NCBI RefSeq assembly: GCF_002101965.1
Contig: NZ_LQQA01000033.1
Span: 1 to 64,000 of the forward strand
Direction: 5' to 3'
From: Mycolicibacterium wolinskyi
Lineage (GTDB): Bacteria; Actinomycetota; Actinomycetes; Mycobacteriales; Mycobacteriaceae
DNA: 64,000 nt
Position 1 is the first letter of the stretch. Each line of letters begins with the position of its first letter. The notes under the pieces were generated by a model that searched no databases, was not told the DNA's origin, and saw nothing but the letters and a program-made list of their open reading frames with translations. Shown piece after piece: positions 25,322 to 32,903 of this stretch. The position numbers and the translations under genes were made by a program.

Positions 25322-26752
25322 GTGAAGAGCACCGTCGAGCAGTTGAGCCCCACGCGGGTGCGGATCAATGTGGAGGTGCCCTTCACCGAGCTTGAGCCGG
25401 ACTTCGATCGCGCATTCAAGGAGCTCGCCAAGCAGGTCCGGCTGCCCGGTTTCCGCCCGGGCAAGGCTCCGCGCAAGCTGCTGGAGGCCCGCATCGGCCG
25501 CGGCGCCGTGCTGGAGCAGGTCGTCAACGACGCGCTGCCGTCCCGCTACAGCGAGGCCGTCTCGACCCAGGACGTGAAGCCGCTCGGCCAGCCTGAGATC
25601 GAGATCACCAAACTCGAGGACAACGAGGAGCTGGTGTTCACGGCCGAGGTCGACGTCCGCCCCGAGATCACGCTGCCCGATCTGGAGGCGCTGAAGATCA
25701 CGGTCGACCCGATCGAGGTCACCGACGAGGAGGTCGACACCGAGCTGCAGAACCTGCGGGCCCGGTTCGGCACCCTGACCGGTGTCGAGCGCGGCGCGCA
25801 GGACGGTGACTTCGTCTCCATCGACCTGTCGGCCACAGTCGACGGCAACGAGGTTCCCGAGGCCGCCACCGAGGGCCTGTCGCACGAGGTCGGTTCCGGT
25901 CAGTTGATCGAGGGCCTCGACGACGCCATCAAGGGTCTGAAGGCCGGTGAGTCCAAGGTCTTCACCACCAAGCTGGCCGCCGGTGAGTACGCCGGCCAGG
26001 ACGCCGAGGTCACGGTGACCGTGAAGTCCGTCAAGGAGCGCGAGCTTCCCGAGCCCGACGACGAGTTCGCTCAGCTGGCAAGCGAATTCGACACGATCGA
26101 GGAGTTGAAGAACAACCTCACCGATCAGGTGCGCCGGGTGAAGAGCGTCCAGCAGGCCGAGCAGATCCGCGACAAGGCGATCGAGGCGCTGCTGGAGCAG
26201 ACCGAGGTTCCGCTGCCGGAGAAGATCGTCCAGGCCCAGATCGATGAGACCCTGCACAACGCGATCCACGGCCTCGACCACGACGAGGACAAGTTCGCCG
26301 AGCAGCTGACCGAGCAGGGCAGCAGCCGCGAGGAGTTCGACACCGACAACCGCAGCAACGCCGAGAAGGCCGTCAAGACCCAGCTGCTGATGGACGCCGT
26401 CGCCGACAAGCTCGACATCCAGGTCGGCCAGAACGACCTCACCGAGCGGCTCGTGCTGATGTCGCGTCAGTACGGCCTTGAGCCGCAGCAGCTGATCCAG
26501 ATCCTGCAGCAGAACAACCAGCTGCCCGCAATGTTCGCCGACGTGCGCCGTGGCCTGACCATCGCCGCGGTGGTGCACGCCGCCACGGTCACCGACACCG
26601 ACGGCACCGTGATCGACACCACGGAGTTCTTCGGCCCGTCGGGTGAGCAGGCCGCCGAGGGCGCCGACGAGGACGCCACCGAGGCGGCCGACGACAGCGC
26701 CGAGGACTCCGACAGCGACAACGCCGACGAGGCCGACGACACCGCCAAGTGA
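25322..26752 (+). CDS. tig: Trigger factor, ribosome-associated chaperone
   Basis: A 476-residue trigger factor. The N-terminal ribosome-binding domain has LPGFRPGKAPRKLLEAR (the GFRxGKxP signature, about residues 40-55), a central FKBP-type peptidyl-prolyl isomerase domain follows (GAQDGDFVSIDLSATVDG, about 155-240), and a helical C-terminal chaperone domain. The tail after about residue 440 is very acidic (EGADEDATEAADDSAEDSD). The GTG at 25322 follows GGAGCAAGAA; an in-frame upstream start would translate through tRNA-Pro and is rejected. It is upstream of clpP1P2, as in M. tuberculosis. Confidence 0.97.
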   Translation: MKSTVEQLSPTRVRINVEVPFTELEPDFDRAFKELAKQVRLPGFRPGKAPRKLLEARIGRGAVLEQVVNDALPSRYSEAVSTQDVKPLGQPEIEITKLEDNEELVFTAEVDVRPEITLPDLEALKITVDPIEVTDEEVDTELQNLRARFGTLTGVERGAQDGDFVSIDLSATVDGNEVPEAATEGLSHEVGSGQLIEGLDDAIKGLKAGESKVFTTKLAAGEYAGQDAEVTVTVKSVKERELPEPDDEFAQLASEFDTIEELKNNLTDQVRRVKSVQQAEQIRDKAIEALLEQTEVPLPEKIVQAQIDETLHNAIHGLDHDEDKFAEQLTEQGSSREEFDTDNRSNAEKAVKTQLLMDAVADKLDIQVGQNDLTERLVLMSRQYGLEPQQLIQILQQNNQLPAMFADVRRGLTIAAVVHAATVTDTDGTVIDTTEFFGPSGEQAAEGADEDATEAADDSAEDSDSDNADEADDTAK

Positions 26753-26766
26753 CGCTGTGAGCGAAC
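26749..26766 (+). promoter_or_regulatory. Candidate ClgR operator upstream of clpP1
   Basis: CGC-TGTGA-GCGAAC, immediately after the tig stop and about 85 bases before clpP1, closely matches the actinobacterial ClgR consensus (CGC, five bases, GCG, then A/T-A/T-C/G), with one mismatch in the centre. ClgR is known to activate clpP1P2 in mycobacteria. Occupancy here is inference from the motif. Confidence 0.5.
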
Positions 26767-26849
26767 GCGGGCCTCTACGGGCATGCGCGGCGGCCCAGGT
26801 TGGTTAGTGTCGTCAGTACCAAGACGTAAGAGAAAGCAGGTATCCAGTC

Positions 26850-27461
26850 GTGACTGACATGCGTGGCGCCGGACAGGGGCTCAACCTTGTCGACTCGGTG
26901 TACGAGCGGCTGCTCTCCGAGCGGATCATCTTCCTGGGTTCCCAAGTGGACGACGACATCGCCAACCGGCTGTGCGCGCAGATCCTGTTGCTGTCGGCGG
27001 AGGATCCGACCAAGGACATCCACCTCTACATCAACTCGCCCGGCGGCTCGATCAGCGCCGGTATGGCGATCTACGACACCATGGTGTTGGCGCCGTGCGA
27101 CATCGCGACCTACGCCATGGGCATGGCCGCCTCGATGGGCGAGTTCCTGCTCGCGGCGGGCACCAAGGGCAAGCGCTACGCCCTGCCGCACGCGCGCATC
27201 CTGATGCACCAGCCGCTCGGCGGTGTGACGGGTAGCGCGGCCGACATCGCGATCCAGGCCGAGCAGTTCGCGGTGATCAAGAAGGAGATGTTCCGCCTCA
27301 ACGCGGAGTTCACCGGTCAGACCATCGAGCGCATCGAGGCCGACTCGGACCGTGACCGCTGGTTCACCGCGCAGGAAGCCCTCGAGTACGGCTTCGTCGA
27401 TCACATCATCACCAACGCCAACGTCAACGGCTCAGGGCCAGGAGCAGGACTCGACAAATGA
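26850..27461 (+). CDS. clpP1: ATP-dependent Clp protease proteolytic subunit ClpP1
   Basis: A 203-residue serine protease subunit. The catalytic Ser is in GMAASMGEFLLAAG, His in LMHQPLGG and Asp in the SDRDRWF region. INSPGGSISAGMAIYDTM is the oxyanion and substrate strand. In mycobacteria ClpP1 and ClpP2 form a mixed tetradecamer essential for growth, fed by ClpX or ClpC1. GTG start at 26850; an ATG at 26859 would give a slightly shorter, also credible form. It overlaps clpP2 as ATGA. Confidence 0.97.
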   Translation: MTDMRGAGQGLNLVDSVYERLLSERIIFLGSQVDDDIANRLCAQILLLSAEDPTKDIHLYINSPGGSISAGMAIYDTMVLAPCDIATYAMGMAASMGEFLLAAGTKGKRYALPHARILMHQPLGGVTGSAADIAIQAEQFAVIKKEMFRLNAEFTGQTIERIEADSDRDRWFTAQEALEYGFVDHIITNANVNGSGPGAGLDK

Positions 27462-28105
27462 CCGACCACACGGACCCCCGTCTTCAGCCGCAGGCGCGCT
27501 ACATCCTGCCGTCGTTCATCGAGCATTCGAGCTTCGGCGTCAAGGAGTCCAACCCGTACAACAAGCTGTTCGAGGAGCGCATCATCTTCCTCGGCGTGCA
27601 GGTGGACGACGCGTCGGCCAACGACATCATGGCTCAGCTGCTCGTGCTCGAGTCGCTCGATCCCGACCGTGACATCACGATGTACATCAACTCGCCGGGT
27701 GGCTCGTTCACCTCGCTGATGGCCATCTACGACACCATGCAGTACGTGCGTGCCGACATCCAGACCGTGTGCCTCGGCCAGGCCGCCTCGGCTGCCGCGG
27801 TGCTGCTGGCGGCCGGTACGCCGGGCAAGCGCCTCGCGCTGCCGAACGCCCGGGTGCTGATCCACCAGCCCGCGCTGTCCGGCGTGATCCAGGGCCAGTT
27901 CTCCGATCTGGAGATCCAAGCCGCCGAGATCGAGCGCATGCGCACGCTGATGGAGACCACCCTGGCCCGCCACACCGGCAAGGATCCGGCCGTCATCCGC
28001 AAGGACACCGACCGCGACAAGATCCTGACGGCCGAGGAGGCCAAGGAGTACGGGATCATCGACACGGTGCTCGAGTACCGCAAGCTGTCGGCCCAGACCG
28101 CCTGA
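27458..28105 (+). CDS. clpP2: ATP-dependent Clp protease proteolytic subunit ClpP2
   Basis: A 215-residue ClpP paralogue with catalytic Ser in LGQAASAAAVLLAAG, His in LIHQPALSG and Asp in DTDRDK. INSPGGSFTSLMAIYDTM matches the family. Its N-terminus (SRLQPQARYILPSF-like) is the extended propeptide region of mycobacterial ClpP2. It is translated in coupling with clpP1 and followed by a strong hairpin shared with the convergent HD-GYP/LuxR gene. Confidence 0.97.
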   Translation: MTDHTDPRLQPQARYILPSFIEHSSFGVKESNPYNKLFEERIIFLGVQVDDASANDIMAQLLVLESLDPDRDITMYINSPGGSFTSLMAIYDTMQYVRADIQTVCLGQAASAAAVLLAAGTPGKRLALPNARVLIHQPALSGVIQGQFSDLEIQAAEIERMRTLMETTLARHTGKDPAVIRKDTDRDKILTAEEAKEYGIIDTVLEYRKLSAQTA

Positions 28106-28118
28106 GTTCGACGTTCCA

Positions 28119-28155
28119 CTGACACGGCCCCCGGTTCATCCGGGGGCCGTGTCAG
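28119..28155. terminator. 16-bp perfect hairpin between clpP2 and the convergent gene
   Basis: CTGACACGGCCCCCGG (28119-28134) pairs perfectly with CCGGGGGCCGTGTCAG (28140-28155) around a TTCAT loop. There is no U-run, typical of mycobacterial terminators. The right arm contains the stop codon of the minus-strand gene, so the element serves both directions. Confidence 0.85.
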
Positions 28156-29741
28156 TTGCGTTGGGGCCCACCGGGATTCACCAGACCGTGACGCAACGCG
28201 TACATGCTGGCGCCGATGCGGTTGGACACGCCGATCTTGGCGTAGGTGCGCTCGACGTGGTTGCGTGCCGTCTTCTGGCTGATCACCAGTGACTGTGCGA
28301 TCTCTTTGTTCGACGCGCCCCGGGCGACGAGGCGCAGCACGTCGATCTCGCGCGGGGTCAGACCGTCCGGTCGCACGTTCGGTCGATCGGCGCGGTGCCC
28401 GGCCGCGTGCAGCACCGCCTCGACCGCAACCGCGTCGAGTTCACCGGCAGTCACCCGCTCGCGTAATCGGCGCGCTGCCGCCGTCGGTTTCAGTTGTTCA
28501 CGGTAGGGCCTTGGCTCACAACCGGATTGGTAGCCGACCGCCGCTGCCAATACCCGGTCGGGCAGACCGAGCGCACTCTCGGTGAGACCGCGCGGATACC
28601 CCGACCCGTCGAGACATTCGTGATGATTGCCGGCGAGCTCAGCCACCGGCCGCAACCCGCGAACCTGGCTGAGGATCCGCACGGTCAGGTACGGATGCAG
28701 GCGCACCCGCTCGAACTCCGCGGCCGTCAACGCCCCGGCCTTGGACCAGATCTGGTTGGACACCCCGATACGTCCGAGATCGTGGACGTGGCCGGCCCGG
28801 CGCACCAACGCCACGGTGTCGGCGTCGAGACCGGCAACCCTGGCGGCCTCGGCGGCCAGTGCGGCCGCGGTTCGTGAGTGGCCAAGCGTGAACGGGCACT
28901 TGAGATCTACGAAATCGCCCAGCGCCATGAGCAACGAATCCAGGCCTGGCTCGTCGAGATTCTGGCGGCGGTCCGGCGCCTCTCGGAGCGCGGCGGCCCA
29001 CGCGTCGCCCGTCGGCGGGCCGGCCAGGATCGCGTCCGCATCGCGCACGAACACGTCGACCACGCGTGGGTCGAACTGGCCGCCGCGCCTGCTGCGCGCG
29101 AGCGCCACCGCACCGGCGACGCCGCGCGTGCGGTGATGCACTTCGGCCAGTTCGGCCAGCTGGGCGACCCGCATCTGGATCGGAATGTCGTCACCGTGTG
29201 CACCGGCAGGCATTCCGCCGCCGTCGTAACGCTCGAACGTGTAGGCCAGCGCCGCCTGCACCTCCGGCCCGAGCCCCATCCGGTCGGCCAGCAGCGCCGC
29301 CGACGTGCAGTGCGAGTGGATCATGCGGGACAGGTGACCGCGCGCATCGACGAGCAGCGTCGCCATCACGCTGAGCCGGTGTGCCAGCGGTTCGCCGCGG
29401 GCGGCATTGCTCATCAGGAAACGCAGGAACGGCAGCCCGGACGTGTCGACGTGGTAACTGTCGCGGCGCACCGCGATGTCGTCGCCGAACCACCGCGCGT
29501 ATTCGTGCGAGTCGGCGTGACATCCGATCCACATGATCAGCGTCGTGTAGTAGACGCAGTCGCGTTGCGACCCGGTCAGGCCCAGCCGGTCGGCCAGTCT
29601 GGTGGCGATCAGCGCCGAACGGAGCATGTGCTCGCTGGGCTGACCCAGGCCGAGGTCGACGGCCACCGACAGCGCAGCCAGCAACTCGGCTCGACTCGGT
29701 GACCCGGTCGACGGCTCCGGCGGAGCCGGCTGCGAAGCCAT
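28152..29741 (-). CDS. HD-GYP domain protein with C-terminal LuxR helix-turn-helix
   Basis: A 529-residue protein. The N-terminal half carries a degenerate HD-GYP-like unit (HSHCTSAALLADRMGL, FERYDGGGMPAG). The second half has an apparently intact one: HSRTAAALAAEAARVAGL, GHVHDLGRIGVSNQIW (HD) and GNHHECLDGSGYPRGL (HHE and GYP). A LuxR/GerE DNA-binding domain ends it (LTPREIDVLRLVARGASNKEIAQSLVISQKTARNHVERTYAKIG). HD-GYP units hydrolyse cyclic di-nucleotides, so this may be a nucleotide-sensing transcription factor; that is inference. It starts 7 bases after the upstream hypothetical gene. Confidence 0.9.
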   Translation of the reverse strand: MASQPAPPEPSTGSPSRAELLAALSVAVDLGLGQPSEHMLRSALIATRLADRLGLTGSQRDCVYYTTLIMWIGCHADSHEYARWFGDDIAVRRDSYHVDTSGLPFLRFLMSNAARGEPLAHRLSVMATLLVDARGHLSRMIHSHCTSAALLADRMGLGPEVQAALAYTFERYDGGGMPAGAHGDDIPIQMRVAQLAELAEVHHRTRGVAGAVALARSRRGGQFDPRVVDVFVRDADAILAGPPTGDAWAAALREAPDRRQNLDEPGLDSLLMALGDFVDLKCPFTLGHSRTAAALAAEAARVAGLDADTVALVRRAGHVHDLGRIGVSNQIWSKAGALTAAEFERVRLHPYLTVRILSQVRGLRPVAELAGNHHECLDGSGYPRGLTESALGLPDRVLAAAVGYQSGCEPRPYREQLKPTAAARRLRERVTAGELDAVAVEAVLHAAGHRADRPNVRPDGLTPREIDVLRLVARGASNKEIAQSLVISQKTARNHVERTYAKIGVSNRIGASMYALRHGLVNPGGPQRN

Positions 29742-29748
29742 TCGCCGA

Positions 29749-30516
29749 TTATGCGCCCGGGTCGGGAGCAGATCCGTCGAACAGCACGGTGCGATCAGCT
29801 GCGCGGTGGCGGGTCGCGTCGAACGTGTCGAAGTGCCCCGAACCGACGACGAATATCCCGCGCTGCGGTGGCCGGAAGTCGGCCAGGACGGCTTGCTCGG
29901 CAAGTGGTCCTGGCGGGCCCAGGTCGGTGCCGTCCAACACCGCGTGCCCGTCCGCCAACCACACCTGGGTCGGCGCGATCATGAAGTGCTGGCCGTTGGG
30001 TGCCTTTCCGGCCAGTTGGACGGTGCCGGCCCTCAGCAGGGTTCCGGCGGTGCGGCCGATGAGGTCGAGCATCGCCGGATTGGTCCACGACCGGGTGGGC
30101 AGCGCTCTTCCGATGGCGCTGACCAGGCGGCTCGACGCGGTCGACCGGATCTCGACGGTCCATTCCAGCAGCCCCGGGATGCCGACGAGCAGCGTCCACG
30201 GGTTCACCCATGCGACGTCGATCTCGCATTGCACCGCGTCGTTCTGGCTGGCCGAACTGAAGTACCGGGCACAGCTCTGCTGGCCGGGCGTCGTGGCGTA
30301 GAACGTCCAGACGCCGTCGGGTCCGCGGTGCCACACCGATCGATATCCCGGCGAGAACGTGGTGGCCGGAAAGTAGCGCAATGCCAGATAGTGGCCGCTG
30401 GCGAACGGAAAGCCCATGACGCCGAAGCCGACGAATCGTTCGTCGGCGCCGGTGGGCAGGGTCGGATCGGACAGGACGGCGGTTGCGGCGTCCAACGGAG
30501 TACGTGGTTTGGTCAT
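29749..30516 (-). CDS. Protein of unknown function paired with HD-GYP/LuxR regulator
   Basis: A 255-residue protein I do not recognise. It has no signal peptide or clear membrane helix. The sequence is beta-rich with FVGFGVMGFPFASGHYLALRYFPATTFSPGYRSVWHR early on, WTFYATTPGQQSCARYFSS, a WVNPWTLLVGIPGLLEWTVEI strand, and GIFVVGSGHFDTFD near the end. It resembles lipocalin- or hydroxyneurosporene-synthase-type beta barrels only loosely. It precedes and almost abuts the HD-GYP/LuxR gene, so the two are probably co-transcribed. Start is ATG at 30516. Confidence 0.65.
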   Translation of the reverse strand: MTKPRTPLDAATAVLSDPTLPTGADERFVGFGVMGFPFASGHYLALRYFPATTFSPGYRSVWHRGPDGVWTFYATTPGQQSCARYFSSASQNDAVQCEIDVAWVNPWTLLVGIPGLLEWTVEIRSTASSRLVSAIGRALPTRSWTNPAMLDLIGRTAGTLLRAGTVQLAGKAPNGQHFMIAPTQVWLADGHAVLDGTDLGPPGPLAEQAVLADFRPPQRGIFVVGSGHFDTFDATRHRAADRTVLFDGSAPDPGA

Positions 30517-30871
30517 GGCTCCACGCTGCTCCGGATGTTCGCCCAGAGCATGGGGCGTTTGCCTCAAATCGCTGACCGTTGCCTACGCGGCGCACGGTAT
30601 CGTGGTTGCCGGCGAACACCACGGTTCGGATGCCGTGACTTGACTTCTGTCGCATCACCGTGGCGACACGCCAAGGACACAGACAGCGTGCCGACGGGTG
30701 GGATGCCACCGGGAACGATATGTTCTCCTGCACACGGATAAATACCACCGGAGCGATTCGGCCTTAAGGTCGCACCGTGACGGAACGAACGGGTAGCGTC
30801 GGGTTTACGCCCGGGGTGACCCACCGAGTGGCGTAACGACCGACCGCGAACAGGAAGTAGGACCTCCCCAC
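30517..30871. other. 355-bp region upstream of clpX, no gene seen
   Basis: No convincing coding frame is present. It must hold the divergent promoters for clpX (plus) and the unknown/HD-GYP pair (minus). TTGACT occurs at about 30641, a GATATGTT stretch near 30718 could be a -10 region, and AGGAAGTAGGA before the clpX ATG is its ribosome site. No ClgR-like site was recognised here. Confidence 0.5.
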
Positions 30872-32152
30872 ATGGCGCGCATTGGAGACGGTGGTGACCT
30901 GCTGAAGTGCTCGTTCTGTGGGAAGAGCCAGAAGCAAGTCAAAAAGCTCATCGCGGGTCCTGGCGTATATATCTGCGACGAGTGCATCGACCTGTGCAAC
31001 GAGATCATCGAGGAGGAGCTCGCCGACGCTGACGACGTCAAACTCGACGAGTTGCCCAAACCCGCGGAGATCCGCGAGTTCCTCGAGGGTTACGTCATCG
31101 GTCAGGACACGGCGAAGCGGACGCTCGCGGTAGCGGTGTACAACCACTACAAGCGGATTCAGGCGGGGGAGAAGTCCCGCGACTCCCGTTCCGAGCCGGT
31201 CGAGCTGACCAAGTCCAACATCTTGATGCTCGGCCCCACCGGTTGCGGCAAGACCTACCTCGCGCAGACGCTGGCCAAGATGCTCAACGTCCCGTTCGCG
31301 ATCGCCGACGCGACCGCGCTGACCGAGGCCGGCTACGTCGGTGAGGACGTCGAGAACATTCTGCTCAAGCTCATCCAGGCCGCCGACTATGACGTCAAGC
31401 GCGCCGAGACGGGCATCATCTACATCGACGAGGTCGACAAGATCGCCCGCAAGAGCGAGAACCCGTCGATCACCCGCGACGTGTCCGGCGAGGGCGTGCA
31501 ACAGGCTCTGCTGAAGATCCTTGAGGGCACGCAGGCCTCGGTGCCGCCGCAGGGCGGGCGTAAGCACCCGCATCAGGAATTCATCCAGATCGACACCACC
31601 AACGTGTTGTTCATCGTCGCGGGTGCGTTCGCCGGGCTGGAGAAGATCGTCTCCGATCGCGTCGGCAAGCGCGGCCTCGGCTTCGGTGCCGAGGTGCGGT
31701 CCAAAGCCGAGATCGACACGCAGGACCACTTCGCCGAGGTCATGCCCGAGGACTTGATCAAGTTCGGTCTGATCCCTGAGTTCATCGGCCGGCTCCCTGT
31801 CGTCGCCTCGGTGACCAACCTGGACAAGGACTCGCTGGTCAAGATCCTCTCGGAGCCCAAGAACGCGCTCGTCAAGCAGTACGTGCGGCTGTTCGAGATG
31901 GACGGCGTCGAGCTCGAGTTCACCGGCGACGCACTTGAGGCCATCGCCGATCAGGCCATTCACCGCGGCACCGGCGCCCGCGGGTTGCGCGCGATCATGG
32001 AAGAGGTCCTGCTGCCGGTGATGTATGACATCCCGAGCCGCGACGACGTCGCCAAGGTCGTCGTGACCAAGGAGACCGTGCAGGACAACGTGCTGCCGAC
32101 CATCGTGCCGCGCAAGCCGTCTCGCACCGAGCGGCGCGACAAGAGCGCCTGA
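30872..32152 (+). CDS. clpX: ClpX, AAA+ unfoldase of the Clp protease
   Basis: A 426-residue ClpX. The N-terminal zinc-binding domain has four Cys (CSFCGKSQ, YICDECIDLC). The AAA+ core shows Walker A GPTGCGKTYLAQT, the pore loop GYVGEDVEN, Walker B GIIYIDEVDKIA, and sensor-type RGTGARGLR near the end. It recognises and unfolds substrates and threads them into ClpP1P2. It is monocistronic here, separated from clpP2 by two minus-strand genes, and followed by the second AGCAGACGC hairpin. Confidence 0.98.
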   Translation: MARIGDGGDLLKCSFCGKSQKQVKKLIAGPGVYICDECIDLCNEIIEEELADADDVKLDELPKPAEIREFLEGYVIGQDTAKRTLAVAVYNHYKRIQAGEKSRDSRSEPVELTKSNILMLGPTGCGKTYLAQTLAKMLNVPFAIADATALTEAGYVGEDVENILLKLIQAADYDVKRAETGIIYIDEVDKIARKSENPSITRDVSGEGVQQALLKILEGTQASVPPQGGRKHPHQEFIQIDTTNVLFIVAGAFAGLEKIVSDRVGKRGLGFGAEVRSKAEIDTQDHFAEVMPEDLIKFGLIPEFIGRLPVVASVTNLDKDSLVKILSEPKNALVKQYVRLFEMDGVELEFTGDALEAIADQAIHRGTGARGLRAIMEEVLLPVMYDIPSRDDVAKVVVTKETVQDNVLPTIVPRKPSRTERRDKSA

Positions 32153-32162
32153 GACTCTCCCA

Positions 32163-32220
32163 CGAGCAGACGCGCAGGTACCCGGAATCGGCCGCCAAGG
32201 GGTACTCACGCGTCTGCTCG
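32163..32220. repeat. AGCAGACGC/GTACCC hairpin element, copy 2
   Basis: CGAGCAGACGC (32163-32173) pairs with GCGTCTGCTCG (32210-32220), and GTACCC (32178-32183) with GGGTAC (32200-32205), with 4-base bulges and a 16-base loop. It follows the clpX stop by 10 bases and contains the stop codon of the convergent TetR gene. The layout is the same as at 22671-22732 although loop sequences differ. Confidence 0.82.
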
Positions 32221-32847
32221 CGGTCCTAACGTCGCACTGATGCCGGCGAGCACGACCCTCAGGCCCGCTTCGAACGACGCGTCGGCATCGGGGTTGAACA
32301 ACACGTCCCGCACCTGCGCGCCGAGGGGAAAGTGCTTGGCGTTCAACAGGTACGCGTTGCGGTACGGATTGTCGTCGTAGTCGAGGCCGCGGCGCGCCTG
32401 TTCCTCGATGGTGCTGCCGGTGACGTAGTGCAGCAGGGTCAGCACGGCGCGCGCTGCGGCGTCCAGATCGAATCCGGCGGCCTGTAATTCGCGCAGCGCC
32501 AACTCGTTGGCGGGCCGGGCGGACGGGGTCGCCGAGCCGACGAACACCCTGGCGCCGTCGCGGTAGGCCAGCAACGCGGCCCGGATCGCCCTCGCCACCT
32601 CGGCGAGCCAGTCGTGCGCCGATTCGTCGGGCCGCCGTGGCCTGAGCCGCTCGCCGATCTCGCCTGCGATGACGTCGGCCATCATGTCGAGCAATTCCCG
32701 CTTGTTCTTCACGTGCCAGTACAGCGTGGGCGCCTGAACGCCGAGTGCGTTGGCGAGGATGCGCATCGACAACCCGTCGAGCCCGTGCTCGCCCAGCAGA
32801 TCGAGCCCGGTGCGGGCGATGACATCGCGGTTCAATTTGGGCGCCAC
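32206..32847 (-). CDS. TetR-family regulator with TetR_C ligand domain
   Basis: A 213-residue regulator starting VAPKLNRDVIARTGLDLLGEHG, with helix-turn-helix GLSMRILANALGVQAPTLYWHVKNKRELLDMM, which is the tetracycline-repressor class (LYWHVKNKRELLD), and the matching C-terminal domain. GTG at 32847 chosen; longer frames run into the divergent promoter. The last residues (RADA) and the stop lie in the hairpin arm. Two CTAAC-N3-GTTAG palindromes lie between it and the divergent monooxygenase, its likely target. Confidence 0.9.
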   Translation of the reverse strand: MAPKLNRDVIARTGLDLLGEHGLDGLSMRILANALGVQAPTLYWHVKNKRELLDMMADVIAGEIGERLRPRRPDESAHDWLAEVARAIRAALLAYRDGARVFVGSATPSARPANELALRELQAAGFDLDAAARAVLTLLHYVTGSTIEEQARRGLDYDDNPYRNAYLLNAKHFPLGAQVRDVLFNPDADASFEAGLRVVLAGISATLGPRADA

Positions 32848-32857
32848 ACGGGTCACC

Positions 32858-32870
32858 CTAACACTGTTAG
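32858..32870. promoter_or_regulatory. Operator candidate CTAAC-ACT-GTTAG
   Basis: One of two near-identical 5+5 palindromes between the divergent tetR and monooxygenase genes. Its centre is 21 bp, two helical turns, from the second copy, which fits binding of two TetR dimers on one face. Confidence 0.8.
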
Positions 32871-32878
32871 AGTTTTCC

Positions 32879-32891
32879 CTAACATCGTTAG
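32879..32891. promoter_or_regulatory. Operator candidate CTAAC-ATC-GTTAG
   Basis: The second palindrome, directly ahead of the monooxygenase ribosome site (GAGGGAGG) and start at 32904. Repressor bound here would hinder both transcription and initiation of the monooxygenase. Confidence 0.8.
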
Positions 32892-32903
32892 AGGGAGGTT
32901 GAG

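Noticed and set aside
25307..26578. 423-codon minus-strand frame opposite tig
   Set aside because: Leu/Gly/Val/Asp-rich antisense frame with no family features; trigger factor is certain on the plus strand.
30764..32209. 481-codon minus-strand frame opposite clpX
   Set aside because: Pure antisense of clpX; no ribosome site or domain.
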